From NCBI RefSeq assembly GCF_014649115.1, contig NZ_BMSK01000015.1:124001-188000 (forward strand): 64,000 nt of DNA, read 5' to 3'. Positions 23,384 to 31,690 of this stretch are shown here, one piece after another (within the stretch, counting starts at the first letter, position 1; the number at the start of each line of letters is the position of its first letter). This stretch comes from Streptomyces eurythermus. GTDB taxonomy: Bacteria; Actinomycetota; Actinomycetes; Streptomycetales; Streptomycetaceae. The notes beneath the pieces were generated by a model. It was not told the origin of the DNA. It worked only from the letters and a program-made list of their open reading frames with translations, and ran no database searches. A program made the translations under genes and the position numbers.

Positions 23384-24808
23384 ATGCACTTAGGAAAGTT
23401 CAGCCGCAGGCGTCTGTCCGCGATGTTCGCCGCCGCGATCGCGGTCCTGGCCTCCTTGGCGGCGCTGCTCGGCGCCGGCCCGGCCCAGGCGGCCACCAGT
23501 GGCACCTTGCGCGGTGTCGGTTCCGGCCGGTGTCTCGATGTGCCGAACGCCGGCCAGTCCGACGGCACGAACCTGCTGATCTGGGACTGTCACGGCGGGG
23601 CCAACCAGCAGTGGACGCTGACGGACAACAATGAGCTGACCGTGTACGGCACCAAGTGCCTGGACGTTCCGGGCCACGCCACCACGGCCGGTACGCGGCC
23701 GGTGATCTGGGCCTGCAACGGCGGTGCGAACCAGCGGTGGCGGGTGAACGCCGACGGCACGGTCGTCGGTACGGAGTCCGGGCTGTGCCTGGAGACCGCG
23801 GGCGGCGCCACGGCCAACGGCACCGCGGTGCAGATCGGCACGTGCAACGGCGGCGGCAGCCAGAAGTGGACCGGCCTGACCGCGCCGGGCGGCGACACGT
23901 GCGCGCTTCCGTCGGCCTACCGGTGGACGTCGACCGGTGCCCTGGCCCAGCCGGCCTACGGGTGGACCTCGCTGAAGGACTTCAGCACGGTGACGTACAA
24001 CGGAAAGCACCTGGTCTACGGCTCGAACGTGTCGGGCGGGACGTCGTACGGCTCCATGGCGTTCAGCCCCTTCACGAACTGGTCGGACATGGCCTCGGCC
24101 GGCCAGACCGGGATGAGCCAGTCCGCGGTGGCGCCCACGCTGTTCTACTTCGCGCCCAAGAACATCTGGGTGCTGGCCTCCCAGTGGGGGGCCTCGCCCT
24201 TCATCTACCGCACGTCGAGCGACCCGACCAACCCCAACGGCTGGTCCGCTCCGCAGCCGCTGTTCACCGGCAGCATCCCCGACGGGGCACCGCTCGACCA
24301 GACGCTGATCGCCGACGACCAGAACATGTACCTGTTCTTCGCCGGTGACAATGGAAAGATCTACCGGGCGAGCATGCCGATCGGGAACTTCCCGGGCAAC
24401 TTCGGCTCCTCCTACACCACGGTCATGAGCGACACGACGGCCAACCTGTTCGAGGCGGTCCAGGTGTACAAGGTCAAGGGCCAGAACCAGTACCTCATGA
24501 TCGTCGAGGCCATGGGGGCGAACGGGCGCTACTTCCGCTCCTTCACCGCCACCAGCCTCGGCGGGTCGTGGACCCCGCAGGCCGCCACCGAGAGCAACCC
24601 CTTCGCGGGCAAGGCCAACAGCGGTGCCACCTGGACCAACGACATCAGCCACGGCGACCTGGTCCGCGACAACCCCGACCAGACCATGACCATCGATCCC
24701 TGCAACCTCCAGTTCCTCTACCAGGGCCTCTCCCCCGCCTCCGTCACCCCGGGCATGCCCTACAACGAGCTGCCCTGGCGGCCCGCCGTGCTCACCCTGC
24801 GACGCTGA
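23384..24808 (+). CDS. Secreted alpha-L-arabinofuranosidase, ricin-lectin CBM13 + GH62
   Basis: This 474-residue exported enzyme removes arabinose side chains from xylan or arabinan. The signal peptide (RRRLSAMFAAAIAVLASLAALLG, cut after AQA) is followed by a ricin-B/CBM13 lectin domain with three repeats ending QQWTL, QRWRV and QKWTG (about residues 40-165). The GH62 catalytic domain follows (about residues 170-474), with KDFSTVTYNGKHLVYGS, LDQTLIADDQNMYLFFAGD, LFEAVQVYKVKGQ and a C-terminal WRPAVLTLRR. The ATG at 23384 has GAGG upstream; an earlier in-frame start lacks one. Streptomyces GH62 enzymes of this architecture are known (AbfB type). The gene stands alone and has its own terminator. 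Confidence 0.93.
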   Translation: MHLGKFSRRRLSAMFAAAIAVLASLAALLGAGPAQAATSGTLRGVGSGRCLDVPNAGQSDGTNLLIWDCHGGANQQWTLTDNNELTVYGTKCLDVPGHATTAGTRPVIWACNGGANQRWRVNADGTVVGTESGLCLETAGGATANGTAVQIGTCNGGGSQKWTGLTAPGGDTCALPSAYRWTSTGALAQPAYGWTSLKDFSTVTYNGKHLVYGSNVSGGTSYGSMAFSPFTNWSDMASAGQTGMSQSAVAPTLFYFAPKNIWVLASQWGASPFIYRTSSDPTNPNGWSAPQPLFTGSIPDGAPLDQTLIADDQNMYLFFAGDNGKIYRASMPIGNFPGNFGSSYTTVMSDTTANLFEAVQVYKVKGQNQYLMIVEAMGANGRYFRSFTATSLGGSWTPQAATESNPFAGKANSGATWTNDISHGDLVRDNPDQTMTIDPCNLQFLYQGLSPASVTPGMPYNELPWRPAVLTLRR

Positions 24809-24831
24809 CCCGCCGCCCGATCACCGTCTTC

Positions 24832-24864
24832 AGGAGCCCCCGCCGCGCGTCGGCCGGGGCTCCT
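24832..24864 (+). terminator. Hairpin terminator after the GH62 gene
   Basis: AGGAGCCCC (24832-24840) pairs with GGGGCTCCT (24856-24864). GCCG and CGGC inside extend the stem across one C-C mismatch. It starts 23 bp after the stop. Confidence 0.75.
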
Positions 24865-24890
24865 CGCGGTGTCGGCGCCCCCACCCCGCA

Positions 24891-24953
24891 CCAGGCGCCA
24901 TCGTGGTGCCAAGTGGTGTCACTGTGGTGCCGGGTGGTGCCGGGTGGTGGGTG
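24891..24953. promoter_or_regulatory. Operator-like array I: six RTGGYRYCA-type boxes at 10-12 bp spacing
   Basis: Boxes start at 24891 (CCAGGCGCCA), 24903 (GTGGTGCCAA), 24913 (GTGGTGTCAC), 24924 and 24934 (both GTGGTGCCGG) and 24944 (GTGGTGGGTG, degenerate). Steps are 12, 10, 11, 10 and 10 bp, one helical turn each. The same core recurs in array II, which touches the start codon of the ribbon-helix-helix gene. Ribbon-helix-helix dimers of the MetJ/Arc/CopG type bind such adjoining boxes cooperatively, so autoregulation is inferred. Confidence 0.55.
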
Positions 24954-25051
24954 ATCTCCGGTTCCGTAGGGTGCTTTGACGCCGGTCGATAGGGCTTCTG
25001 AGCCACCTCACACCACCTCTGACCTGGGGATATCTGGAGGACGCAGCACTC

Positions 25052-25115
25052 GCGGTGCCATCCATGGCGCCATGGGGTTGCGTATGGCATCACGATGGTG
25101 CCATTATGGCGTCAT
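25052..25115. promoter_or_regulatory. Operator-like array II: palindromic ATGGYRYCAT boxes up to the start codon
   Basis: Boxes lie at 25052 (GCGGTGCCAT), 25064 (ATGGCGCCAT, perfect palindrome), 25084 (ATGGCATCAC), 25095 (ATGGTGCCAT) and 25106 (ATGGCGTCAT, overlapping the ATG at 25114). Steps are 12, 20, 11 and 11 bp, so all are on one face of the helix. Binding here would block translation initiation sequences and probably the promoter of the downstream ribbon-helix-helix gene. Confidence 0.6.
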
Positions 25116-25626
25116 GGACCTCACGCCCTATGTCGAAACCCTCCGCCGCGAACTCGCGGTGGCCGCTGAAGCCGGCGGGGAGGATGCCCGGGAGCTGGCC
25201 GAGAGGCTGACCGCTCCGCTGGAGTCGGCGGCTCGGCTGACCATGCTGAACGTGCTGTCCGCCGCCATGGACGAAGTCACCCGGGAGCTCGCCCCGGGGT
25301 CGGTGGACGTGCGGCTGCGCGGGCTCGACCCGGAGTTCGTGGTGGCGTTGCCGGCCGTCGAAGCCGGGGGCCCCGCGGAGGCGGCCGCGCCCGTCGAGGC
25401 CTTCAAGGCGCCGGCCGAGGGGGACGAGGGCGGGACCGCCCGCGTCAATCTGCGGCTGCCCGCCCAGCTCAAGGCCCGGGCCGAGGAGGCCGCGAACCGC
25501 GAGGGGCTCTCGGTCAACGCCTGGCTGGTACGGGCCGTGTCGGCCGCGGTCGACGGCGGCTCCCGGCCGCGTACGCCGGAGAAGAGCCAGACCGTCGGAC
25601 AGCGCTTCACGGGCTGGGTGCGCTAG
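25114..25626 (+). CDS. Ribbon-helix-helix DNA-binding protein (HicB/Arc-like C terminus)
   Basis: This 170-residue protein has a helical N-terminal region (MDLTPYVETLRRELAVAAE, about 1-70) and a small strand region with an Ala/Glu-rich linker. A C-terminal ribbon-helix-helix fold of the Arc/HicB class follows: strand ARVNLRLPAQLKARAEEAAN, then NREGLSVNAWLVRAVSAAV (about residues 107-150). The last 20 residues are basic. The ATG at 25114 lies at the end of an array of 10-bp palindromes. It precedes the DUF4097 gene by 81 bp and the ABC exporter genes, which it may control. A HicA-like toxin is not present, so this is a regulator rather than an obvious antitoxin. Confidence 0.82.
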   Translation: MDLTPYVETLRRELAVAAEAGGEDARELAERLTAPLESAARLTMLNVLSAAMDEVTRELAPGSVDVRLRGLDPEFVVALPAVEAGGPAEAAAPVEAFKAPAEGDEGGTARVNLRLPAQLKARAEEAANREGLSVNAWLVRAVSAAVDGGSRPRTPEKSQTVGQRFTGWVR

Positions 25627-25707
25627 CCGCACCCCGCCCGCTCCACTTCACCCACACCACGTCCCACCTGCGGGGACGTTCCCAAGACTCACGAGGACGG
25701 GACAGCC

Positions 25708-26550
25708 ATGCCTTCTTTCGACACTCCCGAACCGATCTCGGTCACCGCACGGGTGGACGCCGGTTCCATCCAGTTCACCGCGAGCGACCGCCTCGACACC
25801 GTGGTGGAGGTGCGGCCCCGCAACCCGAAGAAGGACCTGGACGTACGGACGGCCGACCAGACCGAGGTCTCCTGCGCGAGTGGCGCGCTGACCATCCGGA
25901 CGCCCAAGTCCAACCTGTTCGGCCGCACCGGCGTCGTGGACGTGACGGTCGAGCTGCCCGCCGGCTCCCGCGTCGACATGACCGGGGCCTGGACCCAGGT
26001 GCTGGGCGAGGGCCGGCTCGGTGAGGTGCGGGTGAAGACCTCGTCCGGCGATGTCCGCCTGGACGCGACCGGCCCGCTGGAGCTGACGGCCTCGCACGGC
26101 TCGATCACCGTGGAGCGGGTCGAGGGCCGGGCCGAGATCAGCACCAGCACCGGCAGTCTGCGCGTCGGCCTCCTCGACGGCCCGGCCGTGCTGAAGAACT
26201 CGCACGGCGGCACGAGCGTCGACGTCGCGACCGGCGCGCTGCGGGTGAGCAACGCCAACGGTGACATCGAGGTGCGGCGCGCCGAGGACTCGGTCACCGC
26301 CACCACCGCCCACGGCACCGTGCGCGTGGGGGACGTGGCCCGCGGCACCGTCCAGCTGGAGACCTCCTACGGCGCCATCGACCTCGGCATCCGCGAGGGC
26401 ACGGCCGCCTGGCTCGACGTCAGCTCCGGTGCCGGGCAGGTGCGCAACACTCTCACCGCCTCCGGCGCCCCGGACACCACCGAGGACACCGTCCAGGTCC
26501 GCGCCCGCACCCGCTACGGCAACATCGACATCCGCCGCGCCCGGGGCTGA
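25708..26550 (+). CDS. DUF4097 beta-repeat protein
   Basis: This 280-residue protein is made of repeating short beta strands of the DUF4097 (putative adhesin, formerly DUF2807-like) type. SSGDVRLDATGPLELTASHG, STSTGSLRVGLLDG, VSNANGDIEVRRAED and TSYGAIDLGIREG show the recurrent SxGxI/V pattern, predicting a right-handed beta-helix or beta-solenoid. No signal peptide is visible, so it is probably cytoplasmic despite the adhesin label. It lies between the ribbon-helix-helix gene and the ABC exporter, all on the plus strand with short gaps. A scaffold or sensor role is conceivable but not shown. Confidence 0.85.
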   Translation: MPSFDTPEPISVTARVDAGSIQFTASDRLDTVVEVRPRNPKKDLDVRTADQTEVSCASGALTIRTPKSNLFGRTGVVDVTVELPAGSRVDMTGAWTQVLGEGRLGEVRVKTSSGDVRLDATGPLELTASHGSITVERVEGRAEISTSTGSLRVGLLDGPAVLKNSHGGTSVDVATGALRVSNANGDIEVRRAEDSVTATTAHGTVRVGDVARGTVQLETSYGAIDLGIREGTAAWLDVSSGAGQVRNTLTASGAPDTTEDTVQVRARTRYGNIDIRRARG

Positions 26551-26673
26551 GCACCGGGCCACGAGCCCGCCGGCCTCCCCGCCCGCTCCCTCCGCTTCCC
26601 CCGCTTCTTCAGCTTCCTCCGCCGGCTCCACTTCCTTCTACTTCCTCGGCTCGAACGGGAGGGCTCCATCCCC

Positions 26674-27660
26674 ATGCCTGTCATGTCCACGACCAAAACG
26701 GAGCGGTCGGCCGCCGCCATCTCCGCCGTCGGGCTCCGCAAGTCCTACGGCGACAAGACCGTCCTGGACGGCATCGATCTGCACATCCCCGCCGGCTCCG
26801 TGTTCGCGCTGCTCGGACCGAACGGCGCCGGCAAGACCACCACCGTGAAGATCCTCTCCACGCTCGTCACCGCCGACGGCGGGCAGGCCCGCGTCGCGGG
26901 CCACGATCTCGCCACCGCACCCCAGGCCGTACGCGCCGCGATCGGGGTCACCGGGCAGTTCTCCGCCGTCGACGGGCTGATCACCGGCGAGGAGAACATG
27001 CTCCTCATGGCGGATCTGCACCATCTGCCCAAGCGCGAGGGGCGGCGGGTCGCCGCCGAGCTGCTGGAGCGGTTCGGGCTGGCCGAGGCCGCCAAGAAGC
27101 CCGCCCAGAGCTACTCCGGCGGCATGAAGCGCCGTCTGGACATCGCCATGACCCTCGTCGGCGCCCCGCGGATCATCTTCCTCGACGAGCCGACCACCGG
27201 CCTCGACCCGCGCTCCCGGCACACCATGTGGCAGATCGTCCGCGAGCTGGTCGCGGACGGCGTCACCGTCTTCCTCACCACGCAGTATCTGGAGGAGGCC
27301 GACCAGCTCGCCGACCGCATCGCCGTGCTCAACGGCGGGCGGATCGCCGCCGAGGGCACCGCCGACCAGCTCAAGCGCCTCGTCCCCGGCGGACATGTGC
27401 GGCTCCGCTTCACCGACCCGTCCGCGTACCGGTCCGCCGCCTCCGCGCTGCGCGAGGCCGCACCGGACGACGAGTCGCTGGCGCTGCGCGTCCCCAGCGA
27501 CGGCAGCCAGCGCGAACTGCGCTCCCTGCTCGACTGGCTGGAGGCCACCGGCATCGAGGCGGACGAGCTGACCGTGCACACCCCCGACCTCGACGACGTG
27601 TTCTTCGCCCTCACCGCCGGCGCCGAGCAGCCGGCCCTCTCCACGGAGGATGTCCGATGA
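26674..27660 (+). CDS. ABC transporter ATP-binding protein, DrrA-type
   Basis: This 328-residue nucleotide-binding subunit carries Walker A GPNGAGKTTTV, Q-loop region GVTGQFSAVD, signature YSGGMKRRLDIAM, Walker B RIIFLDEPTTGLD and the H-loop in TTQYLEEADQLAD. The C-terminal extension (about residues 230-328, ending in DLDDVFFALT) is that of DrrA-like daunorubicin-resistance exporters. The ATG at 26674 is used; MSTTK nine bases later is an alternative. It overlaps the permease start (ATGA). The exporter's substrate is unknown; DrrAB relatives export drugs, lipids or pigments. Confidence 0.93.
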   Translation: MPVMSTTKTERSAAAISAVGLRKSYGDKTVLDGIDLHIPAGSVFALLGPNGAGKTTTVKILSTLVTADGGQARVAGHDLATAPQAVRAAIGVTGQFSAVDGLITGEENMLLMADLHHLPKREGRRVAAELLERFGLAEAAKKPAQSYSGGMKRRLDIAMTLVGAPRIIFLDEPTTGLDPRSRHTMWQIVRELVADGVTVFLTTQYLEEADQLADRIAVLNGGRIAAEGTADQLKRLVPGGHVRLRFTDPSAYRSAASALREAAPDDESLALRVPSDGSQRELRSLLDWLEATGIEADELTVHTPDLDDVFFALTAGAEQPALSTEDVR

Positions 27661-28448
27661 GCTCCCTCTCCCTCGCCGTGCGCGACTCCTCGACGATGCT
27701 GCGCCGCAATCTGCTGCACGCCCGCCGCTACCCGTCGATGACGCTGAACCTGCTGCTCTCGCCGGTCGTCCTGCTGCTGCTGTTCGTCTACATCTTCGGT
27801 GACGTGATGAGCGCGGGCATCGGCAACGGCGGGACGGACCGCTCCGCGTACCTCGCCTATCTCGTCCCGGGCATCCTGCTGATGACCATCGGCAGCACCA
27901 CGATCGGCAGCGCGGTCTCCGTGGCCACCGACATGACCGAGGGCATCGTCGCCCGCTTCCGTACGATGGCGATCCACCGCGGGTCGGTGCTCGTCGGGCA
28001 CGTCGTCGGCAGCGTGCTCCAGTGCGTGATGAGCGTGCTGCTCGTGGGGGCCGTCGCGGTGGCCATCGGGTTCCGGGCCACGGACGCCACCGCCCTGGAC
28101 TGGCTCCTGGCCGTCGGGCTGCTCGCGCTCGTCTCCGTGGCGCTCACCTGGATCGCGGTCGGCATGGGCCTGTCCAGCCCGAACGCCGAGGCGGCCAGCA
28201 ACAACGCCCTGCCGCTGATGGTGCTGCCGCTGCTGTCCAGCGCGTTCGTGCCGGTCGACGCGATGCCGGGCTGGTTCCGGCCGATCGCCGAGTACCAGCC
28301 GTTCACCCCGGCCATCGAGACCCTGCGCGGACTGCTGCTCGGCACCGAGATCGGCCACAACGGATGGCTGGCCGTCGCCTGGTGCGTCGGACTGGCGGTG
28401 CTCGGCTACGTCTGGTCCACCTCGCTCTTCGCCCGCGAACCGAAGTAA
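27657..28448 (+). CDS. ABC-2 type permease, DrrB-type
   Basis: This 263-residue ABC-2 membrane subunit has six hydrophobic segments. The first follows the amphipathic LRRNLLHARRYPSM. The conserved ABC-2 region TDMTEGIVARFRTMAI lies between helices 2 and 3, and LPLLSSAFVPVDAMPGWFR before the last helices. The start overlaps the ATPase stop by four bases, so the pair makes one exporter of two ATPases and two permeases. Together with the upstream DUF4097 and ribbon-helix-helix genes it forms a four-gene run. Confidence 0.92.
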   Translation: MSSLSLAVRDSSTMLRRNLLHARRYPSMTLNLLLSPVVLLLLFVYIFGDVMSAGIGNGGTDRSAYLAYLVPGILLMTIGSTTIGSAVSVATDMTEGIVARFRTMAIHRGSVLVGHVVGSVLQCVMSVLLVGAVAVAIGFRATDATALDWLLAVGLLALVSVALTWIAVGMGLSSPNAEAASNNALPLMVLPLLSSAFVPVDAMPGWFRPIAEYQPFTPAIETLRGLLLGTEIGHNGWLAVAWCVGLAVLGYVWSTSLFAREPK

Positions 28449-28708
28449 CGGCCGTCCCCGCTGACGCGTCCCGCTCCGGGGCGGTGTACGTCCGGCACCA
28501 CGCCGGCGTGCGCCGCCCCGAAGCCGTTTCCCCGCGGCCCGGCCGAGCCTCGGAGAGTCGTAGGCGCGCGTCAGGGTCACGTCAGGGGTTCCGGTTCCGG
28601 CTTGCCCGGGGTGTGCGGGACGGCTTCGATGGACGGCGTGAACAGCGCCCGGCTCCTCCCTGGCCGGCGCCGCCGGTATCGCGTCCCGCCGACGCCGGCT
28701 TCCGTGGT

Positions 28709-28742
28709 CCGAGGGGCGCCGAGCGGCTCCGGCGCCCCTCGG
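28709..28742. terminator. Bidirectional terminator between convergent genes
   Basis: CCGAGGGGCGCC (28709-28720) pairs perfectly with GGCGCCCCTCGG (28731-28742), a 12-bp stem with a 10-base loop. It lies 19 bp beyond the secreted-protein stop (minus) and downstream of the permease (plus). The rest of the 313-bp gap has no coding signal. Confidence 0.85.
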
Positions 28743-28761
28743 CCTCCCCGCGCGGTGCCCG

Positions 28762-29271
28762 TCAGGCGGTCTTGGTGCCCGTCATGACGATGGTCACCGT
28801 CTCGGTCCCGCCGTCGTCGTAGACGCGCTTGGTCAGGCCGCAGGCGGAGAAGGCGGTCGGCGAGGTGAGGACGCCGTCCAGTGCGACGTACGCCGTTCCG
28901 GTGCGCGTGCCCGGCAGCGGATGGGTGAACTCGTAGTGGAGCGTGCCGCCGTAGCCGCTGCGCCACTCGCCGGTGCCGATGAACACCGGCTTGCCGTCGG
29001 GGCCGGGGTGCGCTTCCAGCCGCAGGGTGTGGTCGGCGTGGAAGAAGAGGGTGCCCGTCGAGGCCGGGTGGTCGGACTCCTGGGTCGTCACCGACCAGGT
29101 GCCCACCGGGGAGGGCGCGGTCGTGGCCGTAGCGGACGTGGGGGGTTCGGCGGTCAGGGCGAGCGCGGGCTGTGGTGCGGCCACGGCCAGCGTCAGGAAC
29201 CCGGCGGCCAGGGCCACGCCCACGGCACGGCGCGCGGCCGGTGCGCCGGTGGTGCTCTGCTTCTTCGGCAT
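28762..29271 (-). CDS. Secreted protein of unknown function, 169 aa
   Basis: I do not recognise a family. The first 40 residues are a signal peptide (basic start, hydrophobic AVGVALAAGFLTLAVAAP, likely cut after ALA). A Thr/Pro-rich linker and a beta-rich domain follow: VGTWSVTTQESDHPASTGTLFF; GGTLHYEFTHPLPGT; TVTIVMTGTKTA. The pattern of aromatic and Gly residues suggests a small beta-barrel. A single Cys follows the mature start by about 100 residues. The gene is 29 bp downstream of the multicopper oxidase, probably last in that operon. Confidence 0.75.
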   Translation of the reverse strand: MPKKQSTTGAPAARRAVGVALAAGFLTLAVAAPQPALALTAEPPTSATATTAPSPVGTWSVTTQESDHPASTGTLFFHADHTLRLEAHPGPDGKPVFIGTGEWRSGYGGTLHYEFTHPLPGTRTGTAYVALDGVLTSPTAFSACGLTKRVYDDGGTETVTIVMTGTKTA

Positions 29272-29299
29272 CGTGTACGTCCTCTCGGATCGTTTTTCC

Positions 29300-30910
29300 T
29301 TACACCACGCGGAAATTGGCCATCATCGCCATGTCCTCGTGTTCGAGGTTGTGGCAGTGGAGCATGTAGCGCCCCCGGTATCCGTCGAACCGCGCGAGGA
29401 TCTCCACGACCTCGTACGGGCGCAGGTCGACCGTGTCCTTCCAGCCGCGGTCGCCCGCGTCGGGGGCCCCGCCGGCCCGTGACAGCACCTGGAAGTGCGC
29501 CAGGTGCAGATGGACGGGGTGGTGGAAGTCGCTGGTCAGCCGCCATCGCTCGACGGTGCCCAGGCGGGGTGTCGCCCAGGTGCGCGCCGGGTCGAAGGGG
29601 TGGCCGTTGACGGTCCACATGTCGTCCCGGCCGAGCCGGAAGTCGAAATGACGCGTGGTCACGGCCTGCTCGGCGCGCAGCGTCTCCGGCCGTGACAGGC
29701 GGGTGGGGATCACGCTGTCGTCGCGGCCCCTCCCCCGGCCGGTGACGTGGAACCGCATGACGTCGCGCATGGCTCCGTCCGCCAGGGTGTTGACGAGGGT
29801 GACGGTGGTGTCCGGCGCGCAGGCGGAGAGGTCGAGGACGACGTCGTAGCGCTCGGCCGGGGCCATGGTGAGCGTGGGGAGGGTCTGCGGGCGGCCCAGC
29901 AGCCCCTGGTCGCTGCCGACCTGGACGAAGGGCAGACGGCGGCCGTCGGAGGTGGTGAGCGCCAGCCGGTAGCGGCGCGCGTTGGCGGCGTTCAGCAGCC
30001 GCAGCCGGTAGCGGGCCGCGCTCACTTCCAGATACGGCCAGGGGCGGCCGTTGACCAGTTGTACGTCGCCGAGCACGCCGTCCATGTAGCCGGACCGGAC
30101 GCCGGGGGTGCGGGTGAGGGTGGGGTCGAGCGACGGGTAGCGGAAGGCGCCGTCGGCGTCGAAGGAGCGGTCGCAGAGCATCAGCGGGATGTCGCGGTCG
30201 CCCTTCGGCAGCGGCAGCGCGTCCTCCTCGTCGTCGTCCACGAGGAAGAACCCGGCGAGCCCGCGCCAGACCTGCGGGCCGCTGAAGTCCATGCGGTGGT
30301 CGTGGTACCAAAGGGTGGCGGCTCGCTGCCGGAGCGGGTACGTGTACGTGCGCGTGCCGGTGACGGACTCGCCCCCGGCCATCGTGCCGCCGTGCGTGCC
30401 CGCCGTCCCCCGCATGGGGTGCGCGGGGTCCTCGCGGTGCCCCGCCGGGTGCAGCAGGTCGGTGGGGTAGCCGTCGGAGCCGGGCGGGGTGACGCCGCCG
30501 TGCAGATGGGTCGCGGTCGGCGTGGGCAGGGTGTTGGTCATCCGGAGCCGGACCGGGCGGCCGGAGCGGGCGCGGAAGGTCGGGCCGGGGAAGGTGCCGT
30601 CGTACGACCAGATCTCGGTGCGGGTGCCGGGCAGGATCTCCACGGAGGCGCGCCGCTGGGTCACCTCGTACACGTCCGTGCCGTGTGTGCCGTGGGTGGG
30701 CTCGGCCACGGCGGGCACGGTCAGCGGCAGTGTGAACGGGCGCGGCAGTTCCACCTCGGGGTCGCTGGCGAGGAGGACGCCGGTCGAGGGGCGGTCCGTG
30801 CCGCAGCCGGCCAGCCCGCCGAGCGCGACCGCGCCGGCGCCGCCCGCCGCCAGGCGCAGGAAGCCGCGGCGTGAGGCAGCGGGTACGGGGGCAGGGACGG
30901 GCGCGGTCAT
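29300..30910 (-). CDS. TAT-exported multicopper oxidase, CotA/PhsA-like
   Basis: This 536-residue copper oxidase has a twin-arginine signal with lipobox (SRRGFLRLAAGGAG, then GGLAGC near residue 36), so it is likely a lipoprotein outside the membrane. Copper-binding motifs appear in order: HLHGGVTPPG, WYHDHRMD, HPVHLHLAHF and HCHNLEHEDMAMM, giving one type 1 and a trinuclear centre. The axial ligand of the type 1 site is Met (HCHxxxHxxxxM). The pattern resembles CotA, bilirubin oxidase and phenoxazinone synthase; oxidation of phenols or Cu+ with O2 is expected. The ATG at 30910 overlaps the stop of the upstream membrane-protein gene. Confidence 0.92.
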   Translation of the reverse strand: MTAPVPAPVPAASRRGFLRLAAGGAGAVALGGLAGCGTDRPSTGVLLASDPEVELPRPFTLPLTVPAVAEPTHGTHGTDVYEVTQRRASVEILPGTRTEIWSYDGTFPGPTFRARSGRPVRLRMTNTLPTPTATHLHGGVTPPGSDGYPTDLLHPAGHREDPAHPMRGTAGTHGGTMAGGESVTGTRTYTYPLRQRAATLWYHDHRMDFSGPQVWRGLAGFFLVDDDEEDALPLPKGDRDIPLMLCDRSFDADGAFRYPSLDPTLTRTPGVRSGYMDGVLGDVQLVNGRPWPYLEVSAARYRLRLLNAANARRYRLALTTSDGRRLPFVQVGSDQGLLGRPQTLPTLTMAPAERYDVVLDLSACAPDTTVTLVNTLADGAMRDVMRFHVTGRGRGRDDSVIPTRLSRPETLRAEQAVTTRHFDFRLGRDDMWTVNGHPFDPARTWATPRLGTVERWRLTSDFHHPVHLHLAHFQVLSRAGGAPDAGDRGWKDTVDLRPYEVVEILARFDGYRGRYMLHCHNLEHEDMAMMANFRVV

Positions 30911-31422
30911 CGGTGCAGCGCCTTGAGCGTCCGGACGGGCAGGGTGAGGGTGAACGCCCAGACCGTCATCGTGCACGCGCCGCCGAACAGGGCGACACCG
31001 AGCGGGATGTGCAGCAGCAGGTCGCGCGCGTACCCGGCGATCTGCTGGACGACGATCAGCACGAGGAGGACGGCGCCGAGGACCGTGGGCCACACCCGGT
31101 TCGCCCGCGCCCTCCAGGCGACGGTGGCGGCGACCGTCTCCGCCACGAGCATCATCGTAAGAACGTGCGCGTTGACGTCGTGGGCGGTGAGCAGGCCCAC
31201 GTCGCCGTTGACGAACAGACCGGCCAGCGCGGCCTGGACGAGGGTGTTGACGGTGAACAGCACGGAGACGACCCGGAAGGCGATCACCGGCCGGTGCGCC
31301 CAGCGGGCGGGTGGCCGGTCACCGGCCGGGCCGGGGCGCCGTAAGTCCCGGGGACCGGATCCGCCGGAGTCGGAGGTGGGGGGCACGGCCTGCGCCGCGG
31401 CTTCTGAGGAGGGTCGCTGCAT
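30907..31422 (-). CDS. Four-helix membrane protein upstream of the copper oxidase (DUF6220-like)
   Basis: This 171-residue protein has a 45-residue Pro/Gly/Arg-rich cytoplasmic N terminus and then four hydrophobic helices: VIAFRVVSVLFTVNTLVQAAL, an AHDVNAHVLTMMLVAETVA helix with His in the membrane, VWPTVLGAVLLVLIVVQQIAG, and a final LGVALFGGACTMTVWAFTL. The buried His residues could bind haem or copper, and family resemblance is to DUF6220. The ATG at 31422 directly follows an alternative GTG at 31425. It is translationally coupled to the multicopper oxidase, suggesting electron transfer or metal handling for it; that is inference. Confidence 0.75.
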   Translation of the reverse strand: MQRPSSEAAAQAVPPTSDSGGSGPRDLRRPGPAGDRPPARWAHRPVIAFRVVSVLFTVNTLVQAALAGLFVNGDVGLLTAHDVNAHVLTMMLVAETVAATVAWRARANRVWPTVLGAVLLVLIVVQQIAGYARDLLLHIPLGVALFGGACTMTVWAFTLTLPVRTLKALHR

Positions 31423-31690
31423 CACGGATTCCGGTGCGGTACGGGCTTGACGGGTGGGGGTGGGGGGAGGCGCGCGCCCAGGGCACGCGGCGCGGAGGTG
31501 TCACGCACGTACGGGCTTGCACGGCGCGCGAGTGGGAGGGGCGCGCGGGCGGGAGCGCGGGGCGGAAGTACGTACGCTCCCTCCCCGCCCCCGCGAACGC
31601 CCACCGCGCGCCCCGCGAACGGACACCCGCCCCGCGCCGCCGAAGCCTCAGAAGCCGCCGAAGTCGCGGAAGTCCCGGAAGCCGCCGGTG

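Noticed and set aside
25114..25626. HicB-like protein as part of a toxin-antitoxin pair
   Set aside because: No HicA-like or other small toxin gene is next to it; the neighbours are a DUF4097 protein and an ABC exporter.
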